From: CAZSLC01 sp964607675
GTDB taxonomy: Bacteria > Bacteroidota > Bacteroidia > Bacteroidales > UBA932
DNA: 64,000 bases
Direction: 5' to 3'
Assembly (NCBI GenBank): GCA_964607675.1
Contig: CAZSLC010000008.1
Location: 1 to 64,000 of the forward strand
Made by a program: the position numbers and the translations under genes
Notes under the pieces: model-generated
Told to the model about the DNA's origin: nothing
The model's database searches: none
The model's input: the letters and a program-made list of their open reading frames with translations, nothing else
In this document: piece by piece, positions 34,253 through 43,569 of the stretch
Layout: every line of letters begins with the position of its first letter
How positions within the stretch are numbered: the stretch's first letter is position 1

Positions 34253-36280
34253 ATGGAAAGGATAAACAAATTAAAAAATCCACGTATTTATATTTATGCA
34301 GTTGTTGTATTGTTTGTGACCGTTTTATTTTTCCCAAATGAAGGTAGATTTAAATATAAATACAAAAAAGGTGAACCATGGATGTATGAGACTCTGTTTG
34401 CCCAATTCGATTTTCCAATTTTAAAAACCAATGACGAACTGATGCTCGAAAAAGAGAAAAAGGCGTCAGAGATAATTCCATATTATATATATAATCAATC
34501 TACTAAATTTGAACAGATTGAGAAGTTCAGAAAGTATCAATTGACGACATTGCAGCCATCTGTTGTTAAAAATATGATATTTACATTGGAAGAATTGTAT
34601 GACAAGGGGATTGTTTCTTCGTATTATGACAATGCAAGAGATATAGATCAAGTAATCCTTGTACAAAAAGACAAAAGGGCGGAGTCAGTGCCAATTACAG
34701 AAGTTTATGATCTTTCTAAAGCTGAAGAATACCTTAAAATACAATTAGAGAGAGATCTTCCTAACCACAATATAGATTCAATTGTTAAACTTAGTAACCT
34801 TTACTCATATCTTGTTCCAAATCTTATTTTAGATGCAAAAACAACAGAATTGTTTCACAAGGAGGCTATTGATTATATTTCTCCCACAAAGGGGATTGTC
34901 TATTCTGGACAACTAATAGCCTCAGAAGGGGAAATAATCACGTCAGATATTAAGCAAATGCTTGATTCCTACAAAGCTGAGTTTCAATCTTCGCTTGGAT
35001 ATTCTGGCTCGTATTTCAAGGTTTTGAGCGGACACATATTATTTGCATTTGGGGTGATGTTTTTACTTCTCTCAGTAATTTACTTTGTAGATATTAGTAT
35101 TTTCTCGCATAGAAATAAATATTCCTTTATTCTAATTATCTATCTTCTTGTTATTGTTGCAACAGTGGTAGTAAGGAATGTTAACCCATCGCTTTTATAT
35201 ATAGTGCCTTACGCAGTTTTTGCCATTTATTTGCTTGCTTTTTTTAAACAATCTCTTGCTTTCCCCCTATACATTGTGATGCTAACTCCTCTATTGCTTT
35301 TGACGCAAAATGGTGTAGAACTCTTCTCAATCAATCTCTTAGCTGGTGTCGTGGCGATGATTTCATTTCATTATTTAAATAGAGGATGGTTACAATTTTT
35401 AAATGCACTTTTTATATTCATTGCTTTATTGATGATTTATTTTGCTTTTAGACTAATTTCTGAGGATTCATTTAACTCTGACAATGTCAATCACCTTATT
35501 TTTATAGGGTGCAACGCTCTGTTTGTAGTAGGTGCGTATCCTCTTGTTTTCCTATTTGAAAAAATATTTTCTTTGGTGTCAAGTGCAAGACTTTATGATT
35601 TGTCAGATACAAGCAACCGATTATTAGAGGAGTTATCATATGGGGCACCTGGTACATTTCAACATTCTCTTCAAGTATCCAATTTGGCAACAGCGGCAGC
35701 CAAAGAGATTGGTGGTAACGTACTTCTTGTTAGAGTAGGTGCATTATATCACGACATAGGGAAACTTAATAACCCGCAGTGTTTTATAGAAAACCAACCT
35801 TCAGGAGTAAATTATCATAAAGACTTATCACCAATAGATAGTGCTACACAGATTATTCGACACGTAGATGATGGTTTAGAATTGGCTAAAAAACATAGAT
35901 TGCCAGACGTTGTTACAGATTTTATTGCTACTCACCATGCTAAAACGGTTACGGCTTATTTTTACAGAAAGTATTGTGATGAAGGAGGGGACCCAAATAA
36001 TGTTGGACCTTTTACTTATCATGGGAAATTGCCTCAAAGCAAAGAGCATGTAATAGTTTTAATGGCAGATGCAGTTGAAGCAGCATCGAGAACACTCAAA
36101 GAATATACTCAGGAGAGCATATCTTCACTTGTAGAGTCGATAATTTCTAGTAAGTTGTCTGACTCTCAACTTGCCCAAGCAGATATTTCAATCAAGGAGA
36201 TTAACATTATCAAGGCTATATTTAAGAGATATATTCAACAAGTATATCACCAAAGAATTGTATATCCTAAGTCTGAATAA
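34253..36280 (+). CDS. 7TM-HD membrane phosphodiesterase (PgpH-like)
   Basis: 675 residues. One N-terminal helix (~10-28), a ~220-residue extracytoplasmic domain (7TMR-HDED type), a block of seven helices (~258-440) and a C-terminal HD hydrolase domain with His-471 (GTFQHSLQV), His-500/Asp-501 (HDIGKL) and downstream HH (ATHHAK). This is the layout of PgpH, which hydrolyses cyclic di-AMP in several phyla. So the likely role is control of c-di-AMP at the inner membrane with a signal sensed outside. No diadenylate cyclase gene is in the window. The tmRNA promoter follows 10 bp after the stop. Confidence 0.87.
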   Translation: MERINKLKNPRIYIYAVVVLFVTVLFFPNEGRFKYKYKKGEPWMYETLFAQFDFPILKTNDELMLEKEKKASEIIPYYIYNQSTKFEQIEKFRKYQLTTLQPSVVKNMIFTLEELYDKGIVSSYYDNARDIDQVILVQKDKRAESVPITEVYDLSKAEEYLKIQLERDLPNHNIDSIVKLSNLYSYLVPNLILDAKTTELFHKEAIDYISPTKGIVYSGQLIASEGEIITSDIKQMLDSYKAEFQSSLGYSGSYFKVLSGHILFAFGVMFLLLSVIYFVDISIFSHRNKYSFILIIYLLVIVATVVVRNVNPSLLYIVPYAVFAIYLLAFFKQSLAFPLYIVMLTPLLLLTQNGVELFSINLLAGVVAMISFHYLNRGWLQFLNALFIFIALLMIYFAFRLISEDSFNSDNVNHLIFIGCNALFVVGAYPLVFLFEKIFSLVSSARLYDLSDTSNRLLEELSYGAPGTFQHSLQVSNLATAAAKEIGGNVLLVRVGALYHDIGKLNNPQCFIENQPSGVNYHKDLSPIDSATQIIRHVDDGLELAKKHRLPDVVTDFIATHHAKTVTAYFYRKYCDEGGDPNNVGPFTYHGKLPQSKEHVIVLMADAVEAASRTLKEYTQESISSLVESIISSKLSDSQLAQADISIKEINIIKAIFKRYIQQVYHQRIVYPKSE

Positions 36281-36290
36281 TATTTTTTTG

Positions 36291-36298
36291 TATATTTG
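36291..36298 (+). promoter_or_regulatory. -7 promoter element TATATTTG for tmRNA
   Basis: Exact TAnnTTTG, 10 bp before the mature 5' end of the tmRNA; no clear -33 box. Confidence 0.7.
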
Positions 36299-36308
36299 CA
36301 ACAATTTT

Positions 36309-36700
36309 GGGGATGTTTTGGTTTTGACAGCACAAGACATCGGGAAGTAAGCATATCGAGCGTTGGATATTTGCTCGTAAATATCAATGTCTAAGCCTTA
36401 ACTGGCAACAATAATTATGCACTCGCTGCGTAGTAAGCCAAGCTTGCTGCCTTAATTGCATCGCCAAGGGCGATAGCAACGAGTATCCCGTCAAATTTTC
36501 AGTTAACTATATTTGACATATGGGGTATCATTCAAGTTGACTGCGAGTATTGACTCCTTTAATGTACTCTAAGATTTAAAGGATAAGGGTGCGGTAACTT
36601 GTTCATTAGCAGCTTCACCTCGAAAATAATTAATGAAATAAATATGTAGAAAGCTTTCAGGTGCTGTGTTTGGACGGCGGTTCGAGTCCGCCCATCTCCA
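36309..36700 (+). ncRNA. ssrA: Transfer-messenger RNA (tmRNA)
   Basis: 392 nt. The 5' GGGGATG and 3' CATCTCC halves pair as an alanine-type acceptor stem, with discriminator A and no encoded CCA; the 3' T arm (GGCGG-TTCGAGT-CCGCC) is plain. The tag frame at 36404-36433 reads GNNNYALAA and stop, close to the known Bacteroidota tags that end NYALAA. It rescues stalled ribosomes with SmpB and marks the product for proteolysis. A hairpin terminator follows. Confidence 0.96.
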
Positions 36701-36716
36701 CATTGATGTTAAGTAT

Positions 36717-36749
36717 AATGCAAGAGTTTGATATTCTTACATTTTTTTT
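36717..36749 (+). terminator. Terminator after tmRNA
   Basis: Arms AATGCAAGA and TCTTACATT pair with one C-A mismatch, followed by a run of eight Ts. Confidence 0.6.
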
Positions 36750-36802
36750 GTTTACAGGTATAAATGTTTTTAAATATGAGCATATTGTAACATAAATTAT
36801 AT

Positions 36803-36810
36803 TAACTTTG
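36803..36810 (+). promoter_or_regulatory. -7 promoter element TAACTTTG for the ugd operon
   Basis: Exact TAnnTTTG, 20 bp before the ugd ATG at 36831. It would start the plus-strand sugar-nucleotide genes. A TTG at 36785-36787 is closer than the usual spacing. Confidence 0.55.
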
Positions 36811-36830
36811 AATGACGAATTATATCTATT

Positions 36831-38147
36831 ATGAATATTGCTGTAGTTGGAATTGGATATGTAGGTTTAGTGTCTGCTGCTTGTTTTGCAGAAATGGGTG
36901 CTAATGTGTATTGTGTTGACATTGATGAGGGGAAAATCAATTTATTAAAAAATAAGGTTGTTCCTATTTATGAGGAGGGACTTAATGAATTGATAGAAAA
37001 TAATATTTCTGATAACAGGCTTCATTTTACAACATCTTTGTCTTCATGCATAAATGATGTGGATATAGTGTTTATAGCTGTTGGTACCCCTCAAAATAGT
37101 GATGGCGGTGCTGATCTTGAATATGTTTTTAGCGTTGCAAGAGATTTTGGTGCAAATCTTAGTAAGTACACATTGCTCGTTACAAAAAGTACTGTTCCTG
37201 TTGGTACTTCATATAAAATTAGAGAAATTGTTCAAAATGAGTTAAATAAGCGTGGCGTGAAAATCGATTTTGATGTTGCCTCAAATCCAGAGTTTTTGAA
37301 AGAAGGATCAGCAAAAAAGGACTTCATGATGCCAGACAGAGTGGTTATTGGTACAGATAGCAATATGGCAAAAGAGCTCATGTCTTCGTTGTATAGACCA
37401 TTTCTTCTAAACAATTATAGAGTTATTTTCATGGATATTCTCTCGGCAGAAATGACAAAGTATGCTGCTAATGCCATGTTGGCGACGAGAATTAGTTTTA
37501 TGAATGAAATTGCTACTCTTTGTGAGCTTACGGGGGCGGATGTTAATTTTGTCAGGAGTGGAATAGCATCTGATTTGAGAATTGGTGGCAAATTCCTTTA
37601 TCCTGGGTGTGGGTATGGGGGATCATGTTTTCCAAAAGATGTAAAAGCATTGATAAACACAGCTGCGAATTTTGGATATAAAATGAAGATTATAAGTGCT
37701 GTTGAAGAGGTTAATAATAATCAAAAAATGATTCTGTTTGAAAAATTGAATTCTATCTTCAATGGAGAATTCAATAATAAAACTATTGCTGTTTGGGGGC
37801 TCTCTTTCAAACCAGGAACTGATGATATAAGGGAGGCACCTTCCATTGTATTAATCAAGTCATTAATAAATGCTGGGGCAAATATTCGAGTTTATGACCC
37901 AATAGCAATGAAAAATGTTATGTCAGTTTTCAATGATTCCATAACCTACAGTAGCGATATTTATGATGCAGCAGATGGAGCTGATGCTGTTGCTTTAGTT
38001 ACCGAATGGAAGCAATTTAGAATTTTAGATTTAAAGAGATTAAAATCTATTATGAGAGATCCTATTATCGTCGATGGTAGAAATATTTATGATAAAAACG
38101 AGATGGAAAGAGAGGGAGTTAAATACTATTATATTGGGCATAAATGA
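36831..38147 (+). CDS. ugd: UDP-glucose 6-dehydrogenase
   Basis: 438 residues. NAD-binding GIGYVG at 7-12, the middle NPEFLKEGSA motif typical of Ugd, and the catalytic Cys-266 in GYGGSCFPKD with the usual GCGYGG context. The N-terminal IPIYEEGL motif (here VVPIYEEGL) points to UDP-glucose rather than a HexNAc substrate. It oxidises UDP-glucose to UDP-glucuronate with two NAD+ in the cytoplasm. The next gene, overlapping by 4 bp, is UDP-glucuronate decarboxylase, so the product is probably passed on to UDP-xylose. Confidence 0.93.
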   Translation: MNIAVVGIGYVGLVSAACFAEMGANVYCVDIDEGKINLLKNKVVPIYEEGLNELIENNISDNRLHFTTSLSSCINDVDIVFIAVGTPQNSDGGADLEYVFSVARDFGANLSKYTLLVTKSTVPVGTSYKIREIVQNELNKRGVKIDFDVASNPEFLKEGSAKKDFMMPDRVVIGTDSNMAKELMSSLYRPFLLNNYRVIFMDILSAEMTKYAANAMLATRISFMNEIATLCELTGADVNFVRSGIASDLRIGGKFLYPGCGYGGSCFPKDVKALINTAANFGYKMKIISAVEEVNNNQKMILFEKLNSIFNGEFNNKTIAVWGLSFKPGTDDIREAPSIVLIKSLINAGANIRVYDPIAMKNVMSVFNDSITYSSDIYDAADGADAVALVTEWKQFRILDLKRLKSIMRDPIIVDGRNIYDKNEMEREGVKYYYIGHK

Positions 38148-39073
38148 AAAAAGTATTAGTTACTGGAGGAGCAGGATTTATCGGATCCCATCTTTGTAAA
38201 AGATTATTAGATAGTGAATATGATGTTATCTGTTTAGACAACCTATTTACTGGAACTAAAAATAATATTTCTATTTTTCTTAAAAATCCAAATTTTGAAT
38301 TTGTAAGACATGATGTTATTGAGCCTTATCTGGTGGAAGTAGATGCTATTTTTAATTTAGCTTGCCCCGCTTCACCAATTCACTACCAATTAAACCCTGT
38401 AAAAACCATTAAGACATCAGTGATGGGTGCTATTAATATGCTTGAATTAGCAAGGCTTACAGGAGCCACCGTTTTACAAGCCTCTACGAGTGAAGTATAT
38501 GGTGATCCCATGATTCATCCTCAAGAAGAATCTTACTGGGGGAATGTAAATACAATAGGGTTAAGATCATGTTATGACGAAGGGAAAAGATGTGCTGAGA
38601 CTCTATTTATGGATTACCATAGGCAATCTAATGTGAAAATTAAAATTATTAGAATTTTTAATACATATGGACCAAAGATGCAACCTAATGATGGTAGGGT
38701 TGTTTCTAATTTTATCCTTCAAGCATTGAGTAATAAAGATATTACTATTTATGGAGATGGTTCTCAAACACGTAGTTTTATGTATGTTGATGATCTTATA
38801 GAAGGTATGATGAAGATGATTCTTTCTCCTGTTGATTTTTTAGGTCCTGTAAATTTGGGAAATCCAAATGAGTTGTCAATTGCACAGATAGCTGGATTAA
38901 TAATTAAACTATGTAACTCCAAATCTAAACTTGTATATCTACCACTGCCAAGTGATGATCCACGCCAAAGAAAGCCAGATATTACTATTGCTAAAAATAT
39001 GCTTGATTGGTCTCCATCTATTCATTTGGAGGAAGGACTAAAGAAAACAATTGATTATTTCAAAACATTGTAG
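38144..39073 (+). CDS. uxs: UDP-glucuronate decarboxylase (UDP-xylose synthase)
   Basis: 309 residues, extended SDR. TGGAGFIGSH at 7-16, Ser/Thr-Ser-Glu at 115-117 (STSEVYGDP), catalytic Tyr-144 and Lys-148 in the diagnostic SCYDEGKR, and the Arg-rich DDPRQRKPDI end motif seen in UXS. It oxidises and decarboxylates UDP-glucuronate to UDP-xylose with bound NAD+. It overlaps ugd by 4 bp. Thus the locus probably makes a xylose-containing polymer, although no dedicated xylosyltransferase can be named. Confidence 0.9.
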   Translation: MKKVLVTGGAGFIGSHLCKRLLDSEYDVICLDNLFTGTKNNISIFLKNPNFEFVRHDVIEPYLVEVDAIFNLACPASPIHYQLNPVKTIKTSVMGAINMLELARLTGATVLQASTSEVYGDPMIHPQEESYWGNVNTIGLRSCYDEGKRCAETLFMDYHRQSNVKIKIIRIFNTYGPKMQPNDGRVVSNFILQALSNKDITIYGDGSQTRSFMYVDDLIEGMMKMILSPVDFLGPVNLGNPNELSIAQIAGLIIKLCNSKSKLVYLPLPSDDPRQRKPDITIAKNMLDWSPSIHLEEGLKKTIDYFKTL

Positions 39074-39078
39074 ATTTA

Positions 39079-40224
39079 ATGAATATTAACACTTCAGATT
39101 ATAAATTATTAATTGTTGATGATATATTATCTAATATTCTGCTCCTAAAAGCTATATTGGTGAGAGAAAAATTTAAGATCATCAGTGCAGATAGTGGAAA
39201 AAAAGCACTTGAGATGATTGATTCAGAAAAACCTGATCTTGTATTATTAGATGTAATGATGCCATTAATGGATGGGTATGAAACTTGTCAAAATATAAGA
39301 AAGAATTATACTCTTGAGGAGTTACCTGTAATTCTCGTTACAGCACTCAATAATAATGAAGATATTGTAAAAGGCTTTTCATTCGGTGCTAATGATTTTG
39401 TGACGAAGCCTTTTAACAATGATGTTTTATTGATGAGAATAAAGTTCCAACTTTCAGTTGTACGTGCCAATAGATTGATTCAATCTCAAGCTGATGAACT
39501 CTCGAAAACTATTATCTCTCGTGATAAATTATATTCAATTATCGCCCATGATATTCGTTCTCCATTAGCTACCACTATGATAATAATGAATTATGTCACA
39601 GAAAAGATAAAAGATTATGATAATATAGATAGTGATGTAGTTGAAATGTTGATGAATGTAAATTCCATTTCGGAAGATGCATTTAATCTCTTTGATAATT
39701 TACTAAAATGGACAAAGAGTCAAACTGGAGCTCTAAAGACAGTTTTACAAAAAATTGACATTTCTTCTTTAACAATATCTTCCATAGATTTTTTATCAAA
39801 AGTAGCGCATAATAAAAAAATTGACATAGAGGTTGTCGGAGCTGATGAACAAGTAGAGGTATATGCAGATATAGATATGATTAAAACTATTTATCGTAAT
39901 CTTATTTCCAATGCTATTAAGTTCAGTCATGAAGGGTCTAAAATCATTGTCAAACTTGAAAACGAACAAGATAAAGTAGTTATAAATGTCATTGATAGCG
40001 GTTATGGTATATCGGCAGAAGATATTGTCAAGATTGAAAGTGGTAAAGTGGATTTTACTAAGGCTGGGACTAAAAATGAAAGTGGTTCTGGATTGGGGTT
40101 AAACCTTACTAAAGAGTTTATTAATAGGAACGGAGGTGAATTGTCAGTGATTTCCGAATTAGGCAAAGGATCGACATTTAGTTTCTATATTCCCAAATTC
40201 AGAGAGGAAAATACTGTATTGTGA
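39079..40224 (+). CDS. Receiver-histidine kinase protein (reverse-order hybrid)
   Basis: 381 residues, soluble. Receiver domain (~8-125) with Asp-14/15, phospho-acceptor Asp-58 (LVLLDVMMP), Thr-88 and Lys-110 (FVTKPF), then a HisKA-like domain with His-157 (SIIAHDIRSPL) and a HATPase domain (RNLISNAIKFSH, DSGYGI, GSGLGL). Order REC-HK is the reverse of a normal hybrid kinase and suits a protein that takes phosphate from another kinase and then relays. No membrane helices. Sits 6 bp after uxs in the sugar operon, so it may regulate it. Its last 40 bp overlap the 3' end of the convergent EEP gene. Confidence 0.88.
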   Translation: MNINTSDYKLLIVDDILSNILLLKAILVREKFKIISADSGKKALEMIDSEKPDLVLLDVMMPLMDGYETCQNIRKNYTLEELPVILVTALNNNEDIVKGFSFGANDFVTKPFNNDVLLMRIKFQLSVVRANRLIQSQADELSKTIISRDKLYSIIAHDIRSPLATTMIIMNYVTEKIKDYDNIDSDVVEMLMNVNSISEDAFNLFDNLLKWTKSQTGALKTVLQKIDISSLTISSIDFLSKVAHNKKIDIEVVGADEQVEVYADIDMIKTIYRNLISNAIKFSHEGSKIIVKLENEQDKVVINVIDSGYGISAEDIVKIESGKVDFTKAGTKNESGSGLGLNLTKEFINRNGGELSVISELGKGSTFSFYIPKFREENTVL

Positions 40225-41141
40225 TCACTCAATTCTGTAGCAGACGTATAGTAGTTTGTGCACTCAAATTCTTTAGAATGGAAAATATAATCAATCTTAA
40301 GTATCCCTTTAAACCCACCATTGTAAGTTGATGAGTATCCATTGCCCATCTCTCTATAAGAGTCTTTTAATGATCTGTTTATTACTCTATAGACATAAGA
40401 TAGTGGTGTACTGTTAAAGTCTCCACATAGTATGGTAGGGAGGGTAAATGTTTCCACGAACCTTGCTAAATAGTTGGCCTGAACTTCTCGTATTTGCATG
40501 TTCTTTTTTATTTCATCAATTCTTTTTTGACTGTCATCATTGGTTGTGGTACTTATTCCTGTAGTTTGAAGGTGACAATTTACTACCCTTATAACCTTAT
40601 TGTTATATTGAATATCTGCATACATGCTGCCATTAATTCCATTTGTAAAAATTTCTTTTACGCTATCAATAATAGGGTACTTGCTATATATCGCTAATCC
40701 TGTATTGTTAATTGGGTCATCTTGTTGAATTACTTTATATGGAAACTCTTTCAAATCATAATTGCCCCTATATTCTTGAAAACAAACTATATCCACATTC
40801 TCTTTTTCCATTAACATAGATACATATTCGATAGTATTGTTATTTTTATATTTAAACGTGCCTGCATTGAATGTAGATATTTTTATATTATTTTCTCCGT
40901 CATGGGGGATGGATAGTATGTTAAATCTAAGAATTCCTGGTACCCAGAAAAACTGTGTTATAGTGATGACAATTAAAGTATAAAATAGCATTCGATTTTT
41001 CCTTGCCATTTTTATTATTAGCGAAATACCTATAATAATCAATAATGGCGTCATAATAGTCATTGATGTAACAAATAATAAATTGATTAATGCAATGATG
41101 ATGAATGCAATACAAGTTATAATTAATCCAATGTTTTTCAT
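40185..41141 (-). CDS. Endonuclease/exonuclease/phosphatase-fold membrane protein
   Basis: 318 residues. Three N-terminal hydrophobic helices (~2-75), then an EEP-fold domain (~90-318): Glu in CFQEYRG, NCHLQTT, GDFNSTP and the terminal LSDHNTVFSSL motif are the metal and catalytic residues of the family. Membrane-anchored EEP proteins are common in Bacteroidota, with putative lipid-phosphatase or nuclease roles; substrate unknown. It begins right after the GT2 stop (1 bp) and overlaps the 3' end of the receiver-kinase gene by 40 bp. Confidence 0.82.
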   Translation of the reverse strand: MKNIGLIITCIAFIIIALINLLFVTSMTIMTPLLIIIGISLIIKMARKNRMLFYTLIVITITQFFWVPGILRFNILSIPHDGENNIKISTFNAGTFKYKNNNTIEYVSMLMEKENVDIVCFQEYRGNYDLKEFPYKVIQQDDPINNTGLAIYSKYPIIDSVKEIFTNGINGSMYADIQYNNKVIRVVNCHLQTTGISTTTNDDSQKRIDEIKKNMQIREVQANYLARFVETFTLPTILCGDFNSTPLSYVYRVINRSLKDSYREMGNGYSSTYNGGFKGILKIDYIFHSKEFECTNYYTSATELSDHNTVFSSLNLGI

Positions 41142-42344
41142 CTAGTTTCTTCTTTTAGCCTTTTCCCAAGCTCCCGTATTCTTGTTATTTAATAGGTATT
41201 TAAAACCTTTAAGAACGTTAAAATTCATAAATAAGAAATAGTACGGAACATAGACTATATTGTTTTTAATATTATGATTTGCTAAATATTTACCAATAAT
41301 AGCTCCAATGTAGAATAATACTTGTAAGGCGAGTAAGATACTAAAAAGGATATTGGTTTGAGTTGCAAAAGTAACTATCAAAATATTTATTGGTAATAGA
41401 GCAAATAATAAAATAGGGGTTATACTCCATCGTAGTACTCTATGTGATATATATTGGAATGATGCCATGCCGTATTTGAAAATATTTAGCAGAGGTGCTA
41501 AACGGAAAATTGACTGAAGTCCACCAGCAGCAATTCTTATTTTTCTTTTTTCCTCCTCTTTAATATCTAAGGATGCTTTTTCCATGGCGTATGCTTTGTC
41601 ACAATATGCTATTTTATATCCTTTTTTTACAATTTCCATTGATAGAATAAAATCATCCAGAAGAGTGTTTTCTGGCATTATCATAAATAGTTCTCTTCTA
41701 ATAGCGTAAAGCTCTCCTGCAGCTCCTACGGTGGTGCAGAGCTCAGAGTCCAATTTCTTTAAAATAGATTCATATTTCCAATATAAACCTTCAGAGGCAG
41801 CTGCCCCCTCTTCATTGTCTGACTCAACCCTTTTTTCACCAGCTACACATCCCACCTTAGGGTCGTTAAAAGCTTTCGCAATCTCAATAATAGAATCATT
41901 ATTCAACATAGTATTAGCATCGGTAAAAACAACGATAGTGGAGGTGATCATAGGCATTACTCTATTTATGGCAGCTGTCTTCCCCTTTCTTGGTTTATCA
42001 AAATATAGGATTACTTTTGGTTTATTGGTCGAATCCATAGTATATTTTTCTATAATACTATTTGTTTGATCCGTTGAACCATCTGTAACAAACACAATAT
42101 CCAGCAATTCAGATGGATAGTTGAGGGAAAAATTATTTTCCATCTTTTTATCTATTATATTTGCTTCATTGTATGCGGCAATAAGCAGCGTTACTTTGGG
42201 TAATGGGTTATTGGTAGTAATTCTCTTTTTTTTCCTAAATAATCTTTTTAATATCACTAATATATAGATTGTAAAACCATATCCGATATATGTATAAAAT
42301 ACAATAAATAGAAAGCACCAAAAAATTATTTCTAAAGTATTCAT
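41142..42344 (-). CDS. Membrane GT2 glycosyltransferase
   Basis: 400 residues. N-terminal membrane helix (~7-32), a GT-A domain with DXD-type motifs (FVTDGSTDQT, FTDANT, DDFILS and a RKIRIAAGG loop like the QxxRW of processive enzymes), and three or four C-terminal helices (~300-395). Such enzymes add or polymerise sugars at the membrane from nucleotide-sugars. It is divergent from the next plus-strand GT gene across a palindromic gap and is followed by the EEP gene. Confidence 0.85.
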   Translation of the reverse strand: MNTLEIIFWCFLFIVFYTYIGYGFTIYILVILKRLFRKKKRITTNNPLPKVTLLIAAYNEANIIDKKMENNFSLNYPSELLDIVFVTDGSTDQTNSIIEKYTMDSTNKPKVILYFDKPRKGKTAAINRVMPMITSTIVVFTDANTMLNNDSIIEIAKAFNDPKVGCVAGEKRVESDNEEGAAASEGLYWKYESILKKLDSELCTTVGAAGELYAIRRELFMIMPENTLLDDFILSMEIVKKGYKIAYCDKAYAMEKASLDIKEEEKRKIRIAAGGLQSIFRLAPLLNIFKYGMASFQYISHRVLRWSITPILLFALLPINILIVTFATQTNILFSILLALQVLFYIGAIIGKYLANHNIKNNIVYVPYYFLFMNFNVLKGFKYLLNNKNTGAWEKAKRRN

Positions 42345-42384
42345 AGATGACGATTTATTTCTGTTAAAATTAGATAAAATTTTT

Positions 42385-42402
42385 CAAATTTTATTAAATT
42401 TG
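42385..42402. promoter_or_regulatory. Near-perfect palindrome in the divergent gap, containing a -7 element
   Basis: Arms CAAATTT (42385-42391) and AAATTTG (42396-42402) around TATT. The right side includes TAAATTTG (42395-42402), a TAnnTTTG match for the plus-strand operon starting at 42423. It could be an operator or just two facing promoters. Confidence 0.45.
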
Positions 42403-42422
42403 AAAGATATATAAAAAGATTT

Positions 42423-43565
42423 ATGAAAGCACTATTTCTTGTTTTCTATGGACTCGAATCATATAATGGAATAAGTAAGAAAATTCTGTATCAAGTATCT
42501 GCCCTTAATCAATTAGGTGTGAGTACTGAACTTTGTTATACTGATTTTGATGAATATGGAAACCAAATAAGAAAAGTTGACTCAAGAGAGATATGCAATT
42601 ATGGGAATGGATTTGTGTCAAAAATTAAAAAAAGAATTGATTTCTCTTCTGTCTCAAACTATATTATTAGTAATAATATAGATTTTTTGTATATAAGGAG
42701 TGCTCATAATGCTTCTCCATTTTTGAGCAGAATGGTAAAGAGTATAAAAAAAGCAAGAAATGTGAAAGTTGTTGTTGAAATACCAACATATCCCTATCAA
42801 GGTCAGTTTAAAGGGGCATCATTCGAAGCTAAATTGTCTTTATTTCTTGATATTATTTTCCGAAAGAGTTTTTCTAAACTGATTGATAGCTATGTTACTT
42901 TTACAGATGATAATACGATTTTTGGTGCTCCTAATATTTCAATTTCCAATGGGATAGATTTCGACTCAATAAAATTAAGAGAAAAATCACATAGAGTATT
43001 GGACAAATCAAACCCCAGTAATTCCTTTTATTTGATAAGTGTCTCCGAAGTGCATTATTGGCACGGTATTGATAGGGTTATAGAGGGACTTTCCAAATAT
43101 TATTCCAATCCTAACAATAAAATGTCTGTTTTTTTTATGATAATAGGTAGAGGATTTGGTTCAGAGTATAATGATTTGATGCTTTTGGCTAGAAAGAGAG
43201 GTTTGGATGGATATATTACATTTTATGGAAACAGATCAGGGGAGGAGCTAAATAAATTATTTGAAATGGCTGATTTTGGAGTAGCAAGTTTGGCAAGGCA
43301 TCGGAGTAATATCACAAAAATTAAAACACTTAAAAATAGAGAGTATGCGGCAAGGGGGATCCCATTTATTTATTCCGAAATTGACGATGATTTTGAGGGT
43401 ATGCCGTATATCATGAAGGCTACTCCTGATGATACCCCTTTAGATATATGTAGTATTATTGATTTTTATAATAAATGTGATTACTCCCCTTTACAAATTA
43501 GAAATTCAATTATTGATACACTCTCTTGGAGGGAACAAATGAAGAAAGTGATTAAAGTTATATAG
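42423..43565 (+). CDS. GT1/GT4-type glycosyltransferase
   Basis: 380 residues, no signal peptide or membrane helix. The C-terminal half has the GT4-like nucleotide-sugar binding stretch (YLISVSEVHYWHGIDRVIEGL, then GYITFYGNRSGEELNKLFEMADFGVASLARHR), though the usual E-x7-E is altered. The N-terminal Rossmann half is diverged. It is the first gene of the second plus-strand group; the nucleotide-sugar dehydrogenase follows 4 bp later. Confidence 0.72.
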   Translation: MKALFLVFYGLESYNGISKKILYQVSALNQLGVSTELCYTDFDEYGNQIRKVDSREICNYGNGFVSKIKKRIDFSSVSNYIISNNIDFLYIRSAHNASPFLSRMVKSIKKARNVKVVVEIPTYPYQGQFKGASFEAKLSLFLDIIFRKSFSKLIDSYVTFTDDNTIFGAPNISISNGIDFDSIKLREKSHRVLDKSNPSNSFYLISVSEVHYWHGIDRVIEGLSKYYSNPNNKMSVFFMIIGRGFGSEYNDLMLLARKRGLDGYITFYGNRSGEELNKLFEMADFGVASLARHRSNITKIKTLKNREYAARGIPFIYSEIDDDFEGMPYIMKATPDDTPLDICSIIDFYNKCDYSPLQIRNSIIDTLSWREQMKKVIKVI

Positions 43566-43569
43566 ATAT

